Of a stretch of DNA of 64,000 nucleotides, positions 35,187 through 44,378 are shown in pieces. The position numbers and the translations under genes were made by a program. Numbering within the stretch: position 1 is the stretch's first letter; the number at the start of each line of letters is the position of its first letter. The stretch is from Alphaproteobacteria bacterium (GTDB lineage: Bacteria > Pseudomonadota > Alphaproteobacteria > Caulobacterales > Parvularculaceae). Below the pieces are notes generated by a model. It saw only the letters and a program-made list of their open reading frames with translations, did no database searches and had not been told where the DNA came from. Location: assembly GCA_016125425.1 (NCBI GenBank), contig WGLT01000011.1, forward strand, positions 1 through 64,000, read 5' to 3'.

Positions 35187-37100
35187 TCAGCCGCGCAGAT
35201 TGATCACCGCCGCGGAGCGGCCGAGCGTTTTCAGCGCCGTTTCGACGATATGCGGCGCATTCAAACGCGCGGCGTCATACATCTTTTCCGGCTTGTCCTG
35301 GTCCTGGAAAATATCCGGCAAGGTCATCGTGCGCACCTTCAGCCCGCCGTCGAGCATGCCCTCATCCGACAAGAAGTGCAGGACGAATGCGCCGAAACCG
35401 CCGCGCGATCCTTCCTCGATCGTCACCAGCACCTCGTGGTGACGCGCGAGCTGACGGATAAGATCATGGTCAAGCGGTTTGGCGAAGCGCGCATCCGCGA
35501 CCGTCGCCGAAAGCCCGTGCGCCTCGAGCGTCTCGGCCGCTTTCAGCGCCTCCTGAAGACGCGTCCCGAGCGAAAGGAGCGCGATCGAGGACCCCTCGCG
35601 CACGATTTTTCCTTTGCCGATTTCGAGCGTTTTGCCGCGCTCGGGCAGATCGACCCCGACGCCCTCGCCGCGCGGATAACGGAAGGCGATCGGGCCCTCG
35701 TCGTAAGCGGCGGCGGTCGCGGTCATATGCATAAGTTCGGCTTCGTCGCTCGCCGCCATGAGCACCATATTCGGCAGGCAGCCGAGATAGGCGATATCGA
35801 AAGAGCCGGCGTGGGTCGCCCCGTCGGCCCCGACAAGGCCGGCGCGATCCATCGGAAAACGGACCGGAAGATTTTGCAGAGCCACGTCATGGACGACCGA
35901 GTCATAGGCGCGCTGCAAAAAGGTCGAATAGATCGCGCAAAACGGTTTCATGCCGTCGGCCGCCAGGCCCGCAGCGAAGGTGACGGCGTGCTGTTCGGCG
36001 ATCCCGACGTCATAGCAGCGGTCCGGAAAGGCGTCGGCGAACATGTCGAGACTCGTTCCCGAAGGCATCGCCGCCGTGATCCCGACGATTTTCGGATCGT
36101 ATTCGGCTTCCTTGATGAGCGCCTTGGCGAAAACTTTCTGGTAGCTCGGCGCGTTCGGCGTGCCCTTTTTCTGTTTGCCGGAAATGACGTCGAATTTGAC
36201 GACGCCGTGATATTTGTCGGCCGCCTCTTCCGCCGGCGGATACCCCTTTCCCTTTTTGGTTACGACATGGACAAGCACCGGCCCGTCCTTCATGTCGCGC
36301 ACATTTTCGAGAACCGGGATCAGATGGTCGAGATTGTGACCGTCGATCGGGCCGACATAATAAAAGCCGAGCTCCTCAAAGAGCGTGCCGCCCGTCACCA
36401 TGCCGCGGCCGTATTCCTCCGCCTTCGCCAGTTTTTCGAAGACGGCCTGCGGCAGCCGCTTCATGAACTGCTTCGACAGCTTCCTGACACGCTGATAGAC
36501 GCCCGAAGACGCCGCGCGCGCGAGATAGGCGCTCATCGCGCCGACCGGCGGAGCGATCGACATATCATTGTCATTCAGGATGACGATGAATTTCGTTTTC
36601 AGATGTCCGGCGTTGTTGAGGCCTTCATAGGCCATGCCCGCCGACATCGAGCCGTCGCCGATGACGGCGATCGCATGGTTGTCCTTGCCGAGATGGTCGC
36701 GCGCGCGCGCAAAGCCGAGCGCCGCCGAAATCGAGGTGGCCGCATGCGCCGCGCCGAACGGGTCGTATTCGCTTTCGGCGCGCTTGGTGAAGCCGGAAAG
36801 GCCCCCGCCCTGGCGCAGCGTTCGGATGCGGTCGCGCCGTCCGGTGATCACCTTGTGCGGATAGCATTGATGGCCGACGTCCCAGACCAGCCGGTCGTCC
36901 GGCGTATTGAAGACGTAATGGATCGCCGTCGTCAGTTCGACCACGCCGAGGCCGGAGCCCAGATGTCCGCCGGTCTCCGACACGGCGTCGATCACCTCCG
37001 CGCGCAGCTCATCCGCGAACTGGCGGAGCTGGCTCCGTTCGAGCTTGCGCAGATCGGCCGGATATTTCACCTGATCGAGAAGCGGCGTTTCGACCGGCAT
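35187..37100 (-). CDS. dxs: 1-deoxy-D-xylulose-5-phosphate synthase
   Basis: 637 residues, the normal Dxs length. This thiamine diphosphate enzyme condenses pyruvate and glyceraldehyde-3-phosphate in the first step of the MEP isoprenoid pathway. Blocks include [51 protein letters not shown] (ThDP/Mg site), [18 protein letters not shown] and the C-terminal transketolase domain. It follows xseB on the same strand. The 163-base gap between them contains a 7-bp GC hairpin (37149-37167) without a T tract. Confidence 0.97.
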   Translation of the reverse strand: MPVETPLLDQVKYPADLRKLERSQLRQFADELRAEVIDAVSETGGHLGSGLGVVELTTAIHYVFNTPDDRLVWDVGHQCYPHKVITGRRDRIRTLRQGGGLSGFTKRAESEYDPFGAAHAATSISAALGFARARDHLGKDNHAIAVIGDGSMSAGMAYEGLNNAGHLKTKFIVILNDNDMSIAPPVGAMSAYLARAASSGVYQRVRKLSKQFMKRLPQAVFEKLAKAEEYGRGMVTGGTLFEELGFYYVGPIDGHNLDHLIPVLENVRDMKDGPVLVHVVTKKGKGYPPAEEAADKYHGVVKFDVISGKQKKGTPNAPSYQKVFAKALIKEAEYDPKIVGITAAMPSGTSLDMFADAFPDRCYDVGIAEQHAVTFAAGLAADGMKPFCAIYSTFLQRAYDSVVHDVALQNLPVRFPMDRAGLVGADGATHAGSFDIAYLGCLPNMVLMAASDEAELMHMTATAAAYDEGPIAFRYPRGEGVGVDLPERGKTLEIGKGKIVREGSSIALLSLGTRLQEALKAAETLEAHGLSATVADARFAKPLDHDLIRQLARHHEVLVTIEEGSRGGFGAFVLHFLSDEGMLDGGLKVRTMTLPDIFQDQDKPEKMYDAARLNAPHIVETALKTLGRSAAVINLRG

Positions 37101-37263
37101 CTGAAATCCCCTTGGTTCGGCCCGTCAGGGCGTGGATGCGACCGCCCCCCGTCCGTTCGGCGGACGGCCAGCGTCGGGTTGACCTTCCCTTCTAGTGCTT
37201 TTGGGGGATTTCTCCAGCCCCAAGCAGGCGAAATTGGGGCCGCAAAACGCGCAGAAAGAGCGC

Positions 37264-37509
37264 CTAGTCGAATTTCGCCGGCTCGATCCTGGGCGCCGCG
37301 CCCTCGGCGACGACGATTTTATCGATCCGCTCCTGCGCGGATTTGAGTTTTCTCTCGCAATGGGCTTTGAGCGCCGCGCCGCGCTCGTAAAGCGCGATCG
37401 AATCCTCCAGCGGCACGTCGCCGGATTCCAGCTTGCGGACGATGTCCTCAAGCGCCTCGAGGGCGTCCTCGAAGGAGACTTTGGCGAGGTCGTCGGGGGT
37501 CTTGGCCAT
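37264..37509 (-). CDS. xseB: Exodeoxyribonuclease VII small subunit
   Basis: 81 residues from the ATG at 37509. The core matches XseB: VSFEDALEALEDIVRKLESG, then DVPLEDSIALYERGAALK and the CERKLKSAQERIDKI coiled helix. It binds XseA to form the single-strand nuclease; the large-subunit gene is not in the window. The xseB-dxs order is common in bacteria and the two are probably co-transcribed. Confidence 0.95.
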   Translation of the reverse strand: MAKTPDDLAKVSFEDALEALEDIVRKLESGDVPLEDSIALYERGAALKAHCERKLKSAQERIDKIVVAEGAAPRIEPAKFD

Positions 37510-37682
37510 CGGGTCTGTCTTGCCTCGGGTCCTGCGGAAAGACAAGCGGCCCGCGCCGCACGGCGGCGGCGATCAGGCTCCGGGGCCGAAGGGGCCGAGG
37601 GCGCGGCGTGCGATTGGTCGATTGAACCGGGCCGGCCGATCGACGATACTCCGGGGGCTTCAAGGACAAATGGGGGTCAAGG

Positions 37683-38660
37683 TTGTCCGAGAGGGCGCAC
37701 CGGCGCGGGGCGGAGCGACGCCTCTTTTGGCGTGTTCTGACGCAGGCCTCGCGCAAGGCGGCGCATGGCTTCCGACGGTTCGGGCTGGCGCTGAAGCGCC
37801 GCGGCGCAGGACGCACCGCGCCAGGACGCGCGATTGTCGATCTGCTCCTTTTGCCGTCCGATGTGATCCAGATCGCGGACCAGCACTGCGCGTTTTTCGG
37901 GCGGTTTCCGAATTTCGTCCGGCAGCAGACTTTCACCGAATGGCTGAATGTGTCGAAGGTGACGCGGAGAAAGCCTCATTACGTGAAATTCGCCGACAAG
38001 CTCGCTATGCGCGAATTCGCGCGCGCGCGCGTCGGCGACGACGTATTGACGCAACTCTATTGGAGCGGCGTCGATCTCCTGGATGCAAAATCGGCGCATC
38101 TGCCGAACAAGTTCGCGCTCAAGGCGAATCACGCCTGCGGAACCAATCTGTTCGTCGAAGACGCCGCCTCTTTCGATTGGGCCAAGGCGCGCGCGCTCAC
38201 GCAAGAATGGCTCGACAAAGACCACTCCGCGTTATTCGCGGAATGGCAATATCGCTGGATTCCGCGCCGGCTTTTTATCGAGGAGTTTCTGGAAGACGCC
38301 GAAGGAAAAATTCCGGTCGATTACAAATTCTTTTGTTTTCACGGCCGCATCAAAATCATCGAGGTCGATCTCGGCCGGTTCGCCAATCACGTCCGCGCCT
38401 TCGTCGATCGCGACTTCAATCGGCTGCCGCTTGAATGCAAATACCCGCAGGCGCCGGGCGAGGTCCCGAAACCCGATCACTTCAAGGAAATGCGGGAGAT
38501 CGCCGAGACCCTGTCCGCGGGAGAACCCTTCGTTCGCGTCGATCTTTACGATGTCGGACGACCGGTTATCAGCGAGTTGACCCTGCACCCCGCAGCGGGG
38601 CTTACGCATTTCAAGCCGGCCGAATGGGACCGGCGCCTTTATCGATATCTCTTTGAGTGA
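37683..38660 (+). CDS. TupA-like ATP-grasp family protein
   Basis: Up to 325 residues from a TTG at 37683; no ATG or GTG gives a plausible start before residue 99, so the exact start is uncertain. The body has the TupA-like ATP-grasp pattern: KFALKANHACGTNLFV, WQYRWIPRRLFIEEFLED, VDYKFFCFHGRIKIIEVDL, FVRVDLYDVGRPVISELTL and the C-terminal AAGLTHFKPAEWDRRL. Such proteins usually occur in teichuronopeptide, capsule or polysaccharide loci and form amide bonds. Here the gene stands alone between xseB and a phosphatase gene, in the opposite orientation to both, so the substrate is unclear. Confidence 0.8.
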   Translation: MSERAHRRGAERRLFWRVLTQASRKAAHGFRRFGLALKRRGAGRTAPGRAIVDLLLLPSDVIQIADQHCAFFGRFPNFVRQQTFTEWLNVSKVTRRKPHYVKFADKLAMREFARARVGDDVLTQLYWSGVDLLDAKSAHLPNKFALKANHACGTNLFVEDAASFDWAKARALTQEWLDKDHSALFAEWQYRWIPRRLFIEEFLEDAEGKIPVDYKFFCFHGRIKIIEVDLGRFANHVRAFVDRDFNRLPLECKYPQAPGEVPKPDHFKEMREIAETLSAGEPFVRVDLYDVGRPVISELTLHPAAGLTHFKPAEWDRRLYRYLFE

Positions 38661-38672
38661 GCGGCCTCGCCG

Positions 38673-39290
38673 CTACTCCGCAGCCGCCGCGGGCGAGCGC
38701 GCGGTCGCGGTTTCGCCGGCGACTTCGTAAACGCGCCATGACCAATAGTGATGGCCCCCGTCGCTCGACGTCTGCCGCCAGCCGGCGCGCTTCAATCGCC
38801 GATCGAGCATCCAGTTCAGGAAACCATGCGCGCAAAGCAGCACGTCGCCCGCGCGGGCGTGCTCGCCGAGCCGCTCGACGATTTCCGAGACGCGCCGCCA
38901 GGCTTCCCGCTCCGATTCGACCCCCGGGGGCGCATAGCCCATGCACCAAAGGGCGCGACTGACGACGCCCCACTGCCCCGGCGACAGCTTGATGAAATCG
39001 GGCGCGGGCGGCGGGGGCAGCGGCGCCTCGACATAGATCGGATCGGCCGGCACCTCCCGCGCGCCGAGCGTCACCTCGCGCGCCGTTTCGATCGCGCGGG
39101 GCAGCGTCGAAGACAGGACCGTCTTCGACGTTTTCGCCATTTCTATGAGCGCTGGCGGCGGCTCCTCATCTGGATGGAGGCCGCTCGCATCGTAGCGCGC
39201 CCACCAAGCGCCGTAGTCCTTCGCGGAGATCTTGAGATTCCGCGCCAGGTTCGGCCGGCCGTGCCGGACGGTGATAATGCGGCCCGTCAT
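38673..39290 (-). CDS. Histidine phosphatase (phosphoglycerate-mutase-like) family protein
   Basis: 205 residues. The catalytic RHG motif is in IITVRHGRPN, the second block is LSSTLPRAIETARE and the conserved late histidine is in VLLCAHGFLNWMLDRRL. These enzymes form a phosphohistidine while hydrolysing small phosphoesters or phosphoproteins; the substrate is unassigned. The C-terminus is an Ala-rich tail. It is convergent with the ATP-grasp gene and 39 bases downstream of the deacetylase gene on the same strand. Confidence 0.87.
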   Translation of the reverse strand: MTGRIITVRHGRPNLARNLKISAKDYGAWWARYDASGLHPDEEPPPALIEMAKTSKTVLSSTLPRAIETAREVTLGAREVPADPIYVEAPLPPPPAPDFIKLSPGQWGVVSRALWCMGYAPPGVESEREAWRRVSEIVERLGEHARAGDVLLCAHGFLNWMLDRRLKRAGWRQTSSDGGHHYWSWRVYEVAGETATARSPAAAAE

Positions 39291-39329
39291 GAAAATCCCG
39301 CTTCGCGAGCCGGCTTTATCGCCCGCTTT

Positions 39330-40259
39330 TCACGCCGCCATCAAGGCTTTGACATGGGCTGCGACCGAGCTTGCGAGCGCGGCCGGGCGATAGCCGCCTT
39401 CCAGCACCGAAATGAGACGGCCCGCGCAGGCCTGTCTCGCGACGGCGGCGATTTCGCGGGTCACCCACACGAAGTCCTCCTCCGTGAGAAAAAAGCCGCC
39501 GACCGGATCGCCGCGATGGGCGTCGAAGCCGGCCGAGATCACCACGAAATCGGGACGAAAATCGGACAGGGCCGGCAGCAGACTTTCTCCCCAGGCGCGG
39601 CGGAACCCCTCGCCGTCGGTTCCGGTTTCGAGCGGCGCGTTGGCGATGTTGTCGAACGCGCCGCGGTCGCTCGCCCTTCCGGTGCCCGGGAACTGCGGAT
39701 GCTCATGACTCGACGCGTAAAACGCGTTTTCGTCGTTCCAGAACGCCGCCTCGGTGCCGTTGCCGTGATGGACGTCGAAATCGACGACGGCGACCCGCCT
39801 CGCGCCATGGACGGCGCGCGCATGCATGGCCGCGATCGCGGCGGCGTTGAAAAAACAAAAGCCCATGGCGCGACCGGGGAGCGCGTGATGGCCGGGCGGG
39901 CGCGAGGAAACGAAGGCGTTGCGGGCCTCGCCGGCGAACACGGCGTCGACGGCCGCGCAGGCGGCGCCGGCCGCGCGGGACGCCGCCTCGATTGTGAACG
40001 GCCCGATAAAGGTGTCCGGATCGAGCCGCAACACGCCTTTGGCGGGCGCGACCTCGGAAAGCGCCTGCCGATAAGAGCTTTTGTGGATGCGTTCGATTTG
40101 TTCGCCCGTCGCCATGGGCGCGGGCTTGCGGATCAGCGGCGCGAAATCCTCGCCGCCAAGCGCGGCCTCCACCGCCTGATAGCGCTGCGCGTTCTCCGGA
40201 TGACCCGCCGGCACCTCATGCGCCGCGAAGGCGGCGTGGGAGAATAGCAATGTCGTCAT
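39330..40259 (-). CDS. Histone-deacetylase-family (AcuC/AphA-like) amidohydrolase
   Basis: 309 residues of the zinc-dependent HDAC/APAH superfamily. Active-site blocks are SRPPGHHALPGRAMGFCFFN, VVDFDVHHGNGTEAAF and SAGFDAHRGDPVGG, giving the Asp-His-Asp zinc ligands. Bacterial members deacetylate polyamines, acetoin-related compounds or proteins. Location beside xseB-dxs-tlyA is common in alphaproteobacteria. It is divergent from the M20 peptidase gene with a short shared upstream region. Confidence 0.92.
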   Translation of the reverse strand: MTTLLFSHAAFAAHEVPAGHPENAQRYQAVEAALGGEDFAPLIRKPAPMATGEQIERIHKSSYRQALSEVAPAKGVLRLDPDTFIGPFTIEAASRAAGAACAAVDAVFAGEARNAFVSSRPPGHHALPGRAMGFCFFNAAAIAAMHARAVHGARRVAVVDFDVHHGNGTEAAFWNDENAFYASSHEHPQFPGTGRASDRGAFDNIANAPLETGTDGEGFRRAWGESLLPALSDFRPDFVVISAGFDAHRGDPVGGFFLTEEDFVWVTREIAAVARQACAGRLISVLEGGYRPAALASSVAAHVKALMAA

Positions 40260-40345
40260 CGCTCGCCTGTCATCCGGGCTCGACCAGCCATCCGCAGCTA
40301 ATTAGGGTCGACGCGCTATCAAAGCCAGCCGTCGATGAGGGCTCC

Positions 40346-41803
40346 ATGAAAAATTTCGCACTAGGCGCGCTGGCGCTGATCATCGCTGTAACGGGACTGT
40401 GCATCGGCCGCGCCTTGATGCTGCCCGCCCCGCCGAAAGGCGCGGCGCCGGCGACGATCGCGATCGACTCCGGCCCCGTCGCGGCGCATCTGGCCGAAGC
40501 CATCCGTTTCAAGACGATCTCCTGGGGTCTCGACAAACCGCTCGACGCGGAAGCCTTTGACGGCCTCATCGAGTGGATCGCGCGAACTTATCCGGCCGCC
40601 AATGCGGCGATGACGCGGGAGATCGTGGGCGGCCATTCGCTGGTCTATCTCTGGAAGGGCGCAAATCGGACCGAGAAGCCGATCGGCTTTATCGGCCATC
40701 TCGATGTCGTGCCCGTCGAACCAGGCACGGAGAACCTCTGGACGCATCCGCCTTTCGCCGGCGTTATCGACGGCGGCGAAGTCTGGGGGCGCGGCGCGCT
40801 CGACAACAAGGGCCCCTTCATCGCGCTGCTTGAAGCCGTCGAGCGGCTCGCAGAAGCGGGCTTCAGGCCCTCCCGCGATATCTACGTCCTTCTCGGGCAG
40901 GATGAAGAACTCGGCGGCGACAACGGCGCCGGAAAAATCGCCGAAACGCTCAAAGCGCGCGGCGTGCGTTTCGCATGGATGGAGGACGAGGGCGCAGGCG
41001 TCGTCAAGGACCTCATTCCCGGCGTCGACGCGCCGGTCGCCCTGATCGACGTCGCCGAAAAAGGGAGCGCGACGTTGCGCCTCGTCGCGCGCGCACCGGG
41101 CGGGCATTCGTCTGCGCCCGAAAAAGACACGGCAGTCAGCATCGCCGCGCGCGCCGTTCTCGCCGTCACCGATCATCCCTATCCGTTGAAATTCGACGAC
41201 GACATGATCGCGTTCCTTCACGCGATCGCGCCGGAGACAGGCTTCGTCCAGCGCGTCGCGCTCGCCAATCTTTGGCTGACCGCCCCGCTCGTCAAAGCCA
41301 AGCTCGCAAAGGATCCGGCGGCGGCGGCCTCGATGCGCACGACGACCGCCGCGACGATTATCAGAGGCGGAACGAAATCGAATGTCCTGCCGCAGGAGGC
41401 GACGGCGATCGTCAACTATCGCATCCATCCGCGCGACAGCGTCGCCGGGGTGAAAGCGCGCGCCGAGCGCCTGATCAACGATGAGCGCGTCAAGGTCGAA
41501 CTCGCCGGCGGCCGCGAGCCGAGCCCGAAATCGCCGACGGACAACGAAGGCTACGCCGATCTCACGGCTTCGACGCGCGCGGTCTTCGGCGCCGTGCCCG
41601 TCGCGCCGTCCCTTCTCATCGGCGGTTCGGACAGCCGGCGCTATACGGGCGTTTCGGACGCGAATTACCGCTATATGCCGTTCACGCTGACGCCAGACAG
41701 TCTCAAGCTGTTTCACGGAACAAATGAGCGCGTCAAAATCGACGACCTCGCGCGCGCATCGTTTTTTTACGAGGACCTGATCCGCCGCGCAGCGGGCCGG
41801 TAG
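40346..41803 (+). CDS. M20 metallopeptidase, PM20D1/carboxypeptidase-S type, membrane-anchored
   Basis: 485 residues from the ATG at 40346 with GATGAGG upstream. An N-terminal hydrophobic segment (ALGALALIIAVTGLCIGRAL) serves as signal or anchor. The di-zinc site is visible in GFIGHLDVVPVEPG, GRGALDNKGPFIALLEAVE and GQDEELGGDNGAG, and the lid/dimerisation domain begins near RAPGGHSSAPEKD. PM20-type enzymes hydrolyse or form N-acyl amino acids or small peptides. The gene is monocistronic and divergent from the deacetylase gene. Confidence 0.92.
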   Translation: MKNFALGALALIIAVTGLCIGRALMLPAPPKGAAPATIAIDSGPVAAHLAEAIRFKTISWGLDKPLDAEAFDGLIEWIARTYPAANAAMTREIVGGHSLVYLWKGANRTEKPIGFIGHLDVVPVEPGTENLWTHPPFAGVIDGGEVWGRGALDNKGPFIALLEAVERLAEAGFRPSRDIYVLLGQDEELGGDNGAGKIAETLKARGVRFAWMEDEGAGVVKDLIPGVDAPVALIDVAEKGSATLRLVARAPGGHSSAPEKDTAVSIAARAVLAVTDHPYPLKFDDDMIAFLHAIAPETGFVQRVALANLWLTAPLVKAKLAKDPAAAASMRTTTAATIIRGGTKSNVLPQEATAIVNYRIHPRDSVAGVKARAERLINDERVKVELAGGREPSPKSPTDNEGYADLTASTRAVFGAVPVAPSLLIGGSDSRRYTGVSDANYRYMPFTLTPDSLKLFHGTNERVKIDDLARASFFYEDLIRRAAGR

Positions 41804-41878
41804 GGCGAGGCCGGCGGGCGACGAACCGTTGCGCCGGCGCTATCCGTTTGCCGAACAGCATCCTATCTTTCGTCATGA

Positions 41879-42148
41879 ACGAAAGGAGCGTCTAAGGTTA
41901 TCGACGCCGATCCCTTCGCGATCGTCCGGCGCCCAATTTATACGGGCCTTCTGACCGGCGCCTTCGCCCTCGCCGCAATCAAGGGAACGGCGCTCGCCGC
42001 CTTCGGTTTCGCTCTCATCGTCCTCGGCTTTTGGATGAAAGCCCGGCTTGAAGAAAAGCTGTTGACCCACTCGCTCGGCGAGGAATACGCCGCATACCGG
42101 GCGCGCACGCCGATGCTGCTCCCCTGGCCGCGACCGAAGAGACGCTAG
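41879..42148 (+). pseudogene. 5'-truncated remnant of an ICMT/PEMT-type methyltransferase gene
   Basis: An 89-codon open frame with no start codon follows an in-frame TGA at 41876. Its translation matches the C-terminal half of isoprenylcysteine methyltransferase-like proteins: DPFAIVRRPIYTGLLTGAF, a hydrophobic helix, then WMKARLEEKLLTHSLGEEYAAYRAR. The N-terminal half expected in the family (about 100 residues) is missing upstream, where only 75 bases separate it from the peptidase stop. The sequence differs from the intact ICMT-like gene at 34659-35129, so it is probably a deletion remnant of another member. Confidence 0.6.
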
Positions 42149-42260
42149 GCCTCGTTGCGACGGCCGCCGCGCGAATGTTCGGGACGATCTTGAAAAATCT
42201 CGCCAAGTCCGCGCGACTGGCGTAGGCAGCGCGTCAAAGGCTGACCGCTGGAGCTTTCCT

Positions 42261-42491
42261 ATGCCGCAATACGACATGATGCTGCTCGATCCGGAGGACG
42301 CGGAGGGCGCGGACATCATCCGCCATGAAGCGGGCAAGCCGGCGCGCGAAGGCGGCGGCGACGAAACCTATCGCTGCGGCGGCTGCAAGACGAAGCTTCT
42401 CGTCAATGTCGCCCATCACGACGCGCACGGCGTCGTCGTCAAATGCGGCAAGTGCGGGCGGCTCAATATCGAGCCGCATCATCACCGCTGA
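42261..42491 (+). CDS. Small zinc-ribbon protein, unknown function
   Basis: 76 residues. Two CxxC pairs (CGGCKTKLL and CGKCGRLNI) about 25 residues apart form a likely zinc ribbon, and the C-terminus ends in HHHR. The N-terminus contains an acidic LLDPEDAEGAD. GGAG lies nine bases before the ATG. I do not recognise a named family. It may bind nucleic acid or act as a metal-binding accessory protein. It is convergent with the SDR gene six bases downstream. Confidence 0.7.
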   Translation: MPQYDMMLLDPEDAEGADIIRHEAGKPAREGGGDETYRCGGCKTKLLVNVAHHDAHGVVVKCGKCGRLNIEPHHHR

Positions 42492-42497
42492 CGCCGG

Positions 42498-43382
42498 CTA
42501 CATGCCGAGCATGGACGACGCCAGCGTCTCCTTCACGCCGGGCGGCGGCTCATTCGTCTCCGGCACGAAGAAATCCGGGAACAGCTTCTTCGACGGATCG
42601 ATCCGGTATTTGTCGAAATCGCGCACGCCCTCGGCGTAAAGCAGGCTGTCGTCGATGCAGAAATTGCCCGTGAAGGCGCGGGCGGGCTTAGTCAGGATCG
42701 CATGGGCCGCGTCGCCCATGATATCGACGCTGCGCGAGCCTTTCATCATCGCATCGCCCCCGAGCGCGAACTCCACCGCGGCCGTTGCAATCGTCGTCCT
42801 CGGCCAGAGCGCGTTGAAGGCGATTCCGTCGCTTCGAAACTCCTCGGCCATGCCGAGCACGCAGATCGACATGCCGTATTTCGCCATCGTGTAGGCGACA
42901 TGCGGCGCGAACCATTTGGGGCTCATGTCGAGCGGCGGCGAGAGCATCAGGACATGCGGGTTCGCAGCTTTCTTGAGATACGGAATGCAGGTTTTGGAGA
43001 CAAGAAACGTTCCTCGCGCGTTGATCTGGTGCATCAGATCCCAGCGCTTCATCTCGGTCGCCTCCGTGCCGGTGAGCGAGATGGCGGACGCGTTGTTGAC
43101 GCAAATATCGACGCCGCCGAATGTTCGCGCCGTCTGCTCTACCGCCTCCTTGACGAGTTCTTCAGAGCGGATGTCGACGATCAAGGGCAAGGCCTTGCCG
43201 CCCGCTTTCTCGATCTCTTCAGCGGCGGTGTAAATTGTGCCCGGCAGATGCTTGTGCGGCGTCGCCGTCTTCGCGGCGATTGCGATATTGGCGCCGTCGC
43301 GCGCGGCCCTGAGCGCGATCGCGAGACCGATGCCGCGCGAGGCGCCGGTTATGAACAGCGTCTTTCCTTTAAGAGTGGTCAT
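42498..43382 (-). CDS. Short-chain dehydrogenase, HSDL2-like
   Basis: 294 residues from the ATG at 43382. The NAD(P) motif is TGASRGIGLAIA, then the NNAS block (CVNNASAISLTG) and the catalytic YTMAK. The layout AAKTATPHKHLPGTIYTAAE is characteristic of hydroxysteroid dehydrogenase-like 2 proteins, which lack a firmly assigned substrate but are linked to lipid metabolism. An acyl-CoA dehydrogenase gene lies 2 kb away on the same strand. It follows the membrane protein gene by 26 bases. Confidence 0.9.
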   Translation of the reverse strand: MTTLKGKTLFITGASRGIGLAIALRAARDGANIAIAAKTATPHKHLPGTIYTAAEEIEKAGGKALPLIVDIRSEELVKEAVEQTARTFGGVDICVNNASAISLTGTEATEMKRWDLMHQINARGTFLVSKTCIPYLKKAANPHVLMLSPPLDMSPKWFAPHVAYTMAKYGMSICVLGMAEEFRSDGIAFNALWPRTTIATAAVEFALGGDAMMKGSRSVDIMGDAAHAILTKPARAFTGNFCIDDSLLYAEGVRDFDKYRIDPSKKLFPDFFVPETNEPPPGVKETLASSMLGM

Positions 43383-43408
43383 GCAATGTCTCCGCTGGCG
43401 CGAAGACA

Positions 43409-43930
43409 TCAAAAGCCCTGATACGGTTCTCCATCAAGGATTTTCGACAGCATTTTTTCGGTATGTCGCGCCTCCCACCAGAAACCGCACATGGCGAGCG
43501 CCCACATAAACAGCATCATCAGGAAAGGCAGCAGCCGCGGATCGAAGGGAAAACCCGCATCTTCAGGGCCCGGCGGCGCGACGGCGAACGCCGCCCCGAA
43601 AGCGGCGGCGAGCAGCGTCCACAACGCCATGAACGCGAGCGCGAGCCGGCTCAGGCGTTGCCGGACTTCGATTTTCACGCCGCCGCTGCAAGGCTCGAAG
43701 CGTCCGACGATCACCGGCAGGAAATTGTTCCTGTAACGCACGAGCGGCCAGATCTTGAATCCCTCGGCGGTGACGGCGCCCTCATAGGGCTGCGCGGGCC
43801 GCGGGGAAAAGGGCCAGACTCTCACGGCGCGCCATTTCGGTCTCGCGACCGATGAGACGAGCGCCGCCTCGATCTCGCCGACGGATTTCGGCGTGACAAG
43901 CGTGAAACGGTCGAACGGAAGCGTTCTCAT
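43409..43930 (-). CDS. Hypothetical membrane protein
   Basis: 173 residues. The N-terminal 95 residues are beta-rich and soluble (FKIWPLVRYRNNFLPVIVGR). Two transmembrane helices follow (LALAFMALWTLLAAAFGAAF and PFLMMLFMWALAMCGFWW) and a short amphipathic tail HTEKMLSKIL. The pattern suggests an inner-membrane protein with a cytoplasmic domain. No family was recognised and there are no catalytic motifs. It lies upstream of the SDR gene on the same strand. Confidence 0.75.
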   Translation of the reverse strand: MRTLPFDRFTLVTPKSVGEIEAALVSSVARPKWRAVRVWPFSPRPAQPYEGAVTAEGFKIWPLVRYRNNFLPVIVGRFEPCSGGVKIEVRQRLSRLALAFMALWTLLAAAFGAAFAVAPPGPEDAGFPFDPRLLPFLMMLFMWALAMCGFWWEARHTEKMLSKILDGEPYQGF

Positions 43931-43975
43931 GTTTCGCTCTCTTCGCCCCGCCCGCGAGTGCGGGCGCGCAAGCCT

Positions 43976-44236
43976 TCATGGCTGATCGCAGTTTCCATAG
44001 GAAACATTAATAAATTCGCTGTGCGGAGCGGTCGGCGGGGGAATCGACGGGCGGGCGGCGATCGCGGCGCGCGCCTCCGCCATCGAAGTGATGCGTTTTA
44101 CGATTTCAATGCAGCGCGTCTCGCCGACGAAGTTGCGCGTCACCCACAGCACGCTCAAAGCCACATGGTCTTCTCGTATCACGCAGCCCACGCCATGTTC
44201 GTCTGCAAATTTCTTGATCATATGCAGATCATCCAT
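43976..44236 (-). CDS. Small hypothetical protein
   Basis: 86 residues from the ATG at 44236, preceded by GGGGAA 11 bases upstream; an earlier ATG at 44266 is possible. The sequence (MDDLHMIKKFADEHGVGCVI, then TRNFVGETRCIEIVKRIT) has an alternating hydrophobic pattern fitting an alpha/beta fold. I recognise no family. AT content is higher here than in neighbouring genes, which weakens chance-ORF arguments but also hints at less conserved DNA. Confidence 0.5.
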   Translation of the reverse strand: MDDLHMIKKFADEHGVGCVIREDHVALSVLWVTRNFVGETRCIEIVKRITSMAEARAAIAARPSIPPPTAPHSEFINVSYGNCDQP

Positions 44237-44378
44237 CGCGCAATGTTCCCCACGCCGACAGCGCATTCGATATTCGAGTGAAGCAAGAGCGCGGCACGTT
44301 GCTTCACGGCGCCGGCGAGCGCAAGTCGCATAGCGAAAAAATTATTCCGCAGGCCGAAATAGTTACAATTTTATCTTT

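Noticed and set aside
37149-37167. 7-bp hairpin (CCGTCCG) between xseB and dxs
   Set aside because: No T tract, and the genes are probably co-transcribed; in DNA this GC-rich such stems are frequent.
35007-37346. 779-codon plus-strand frame opposite dxs
   Set aside because: It is the antisense of dxs and xseB; high GC and rare stops create it. It is Arg/Asp/His-rich with no family features, while the minus strand codes for a clear Dxs.
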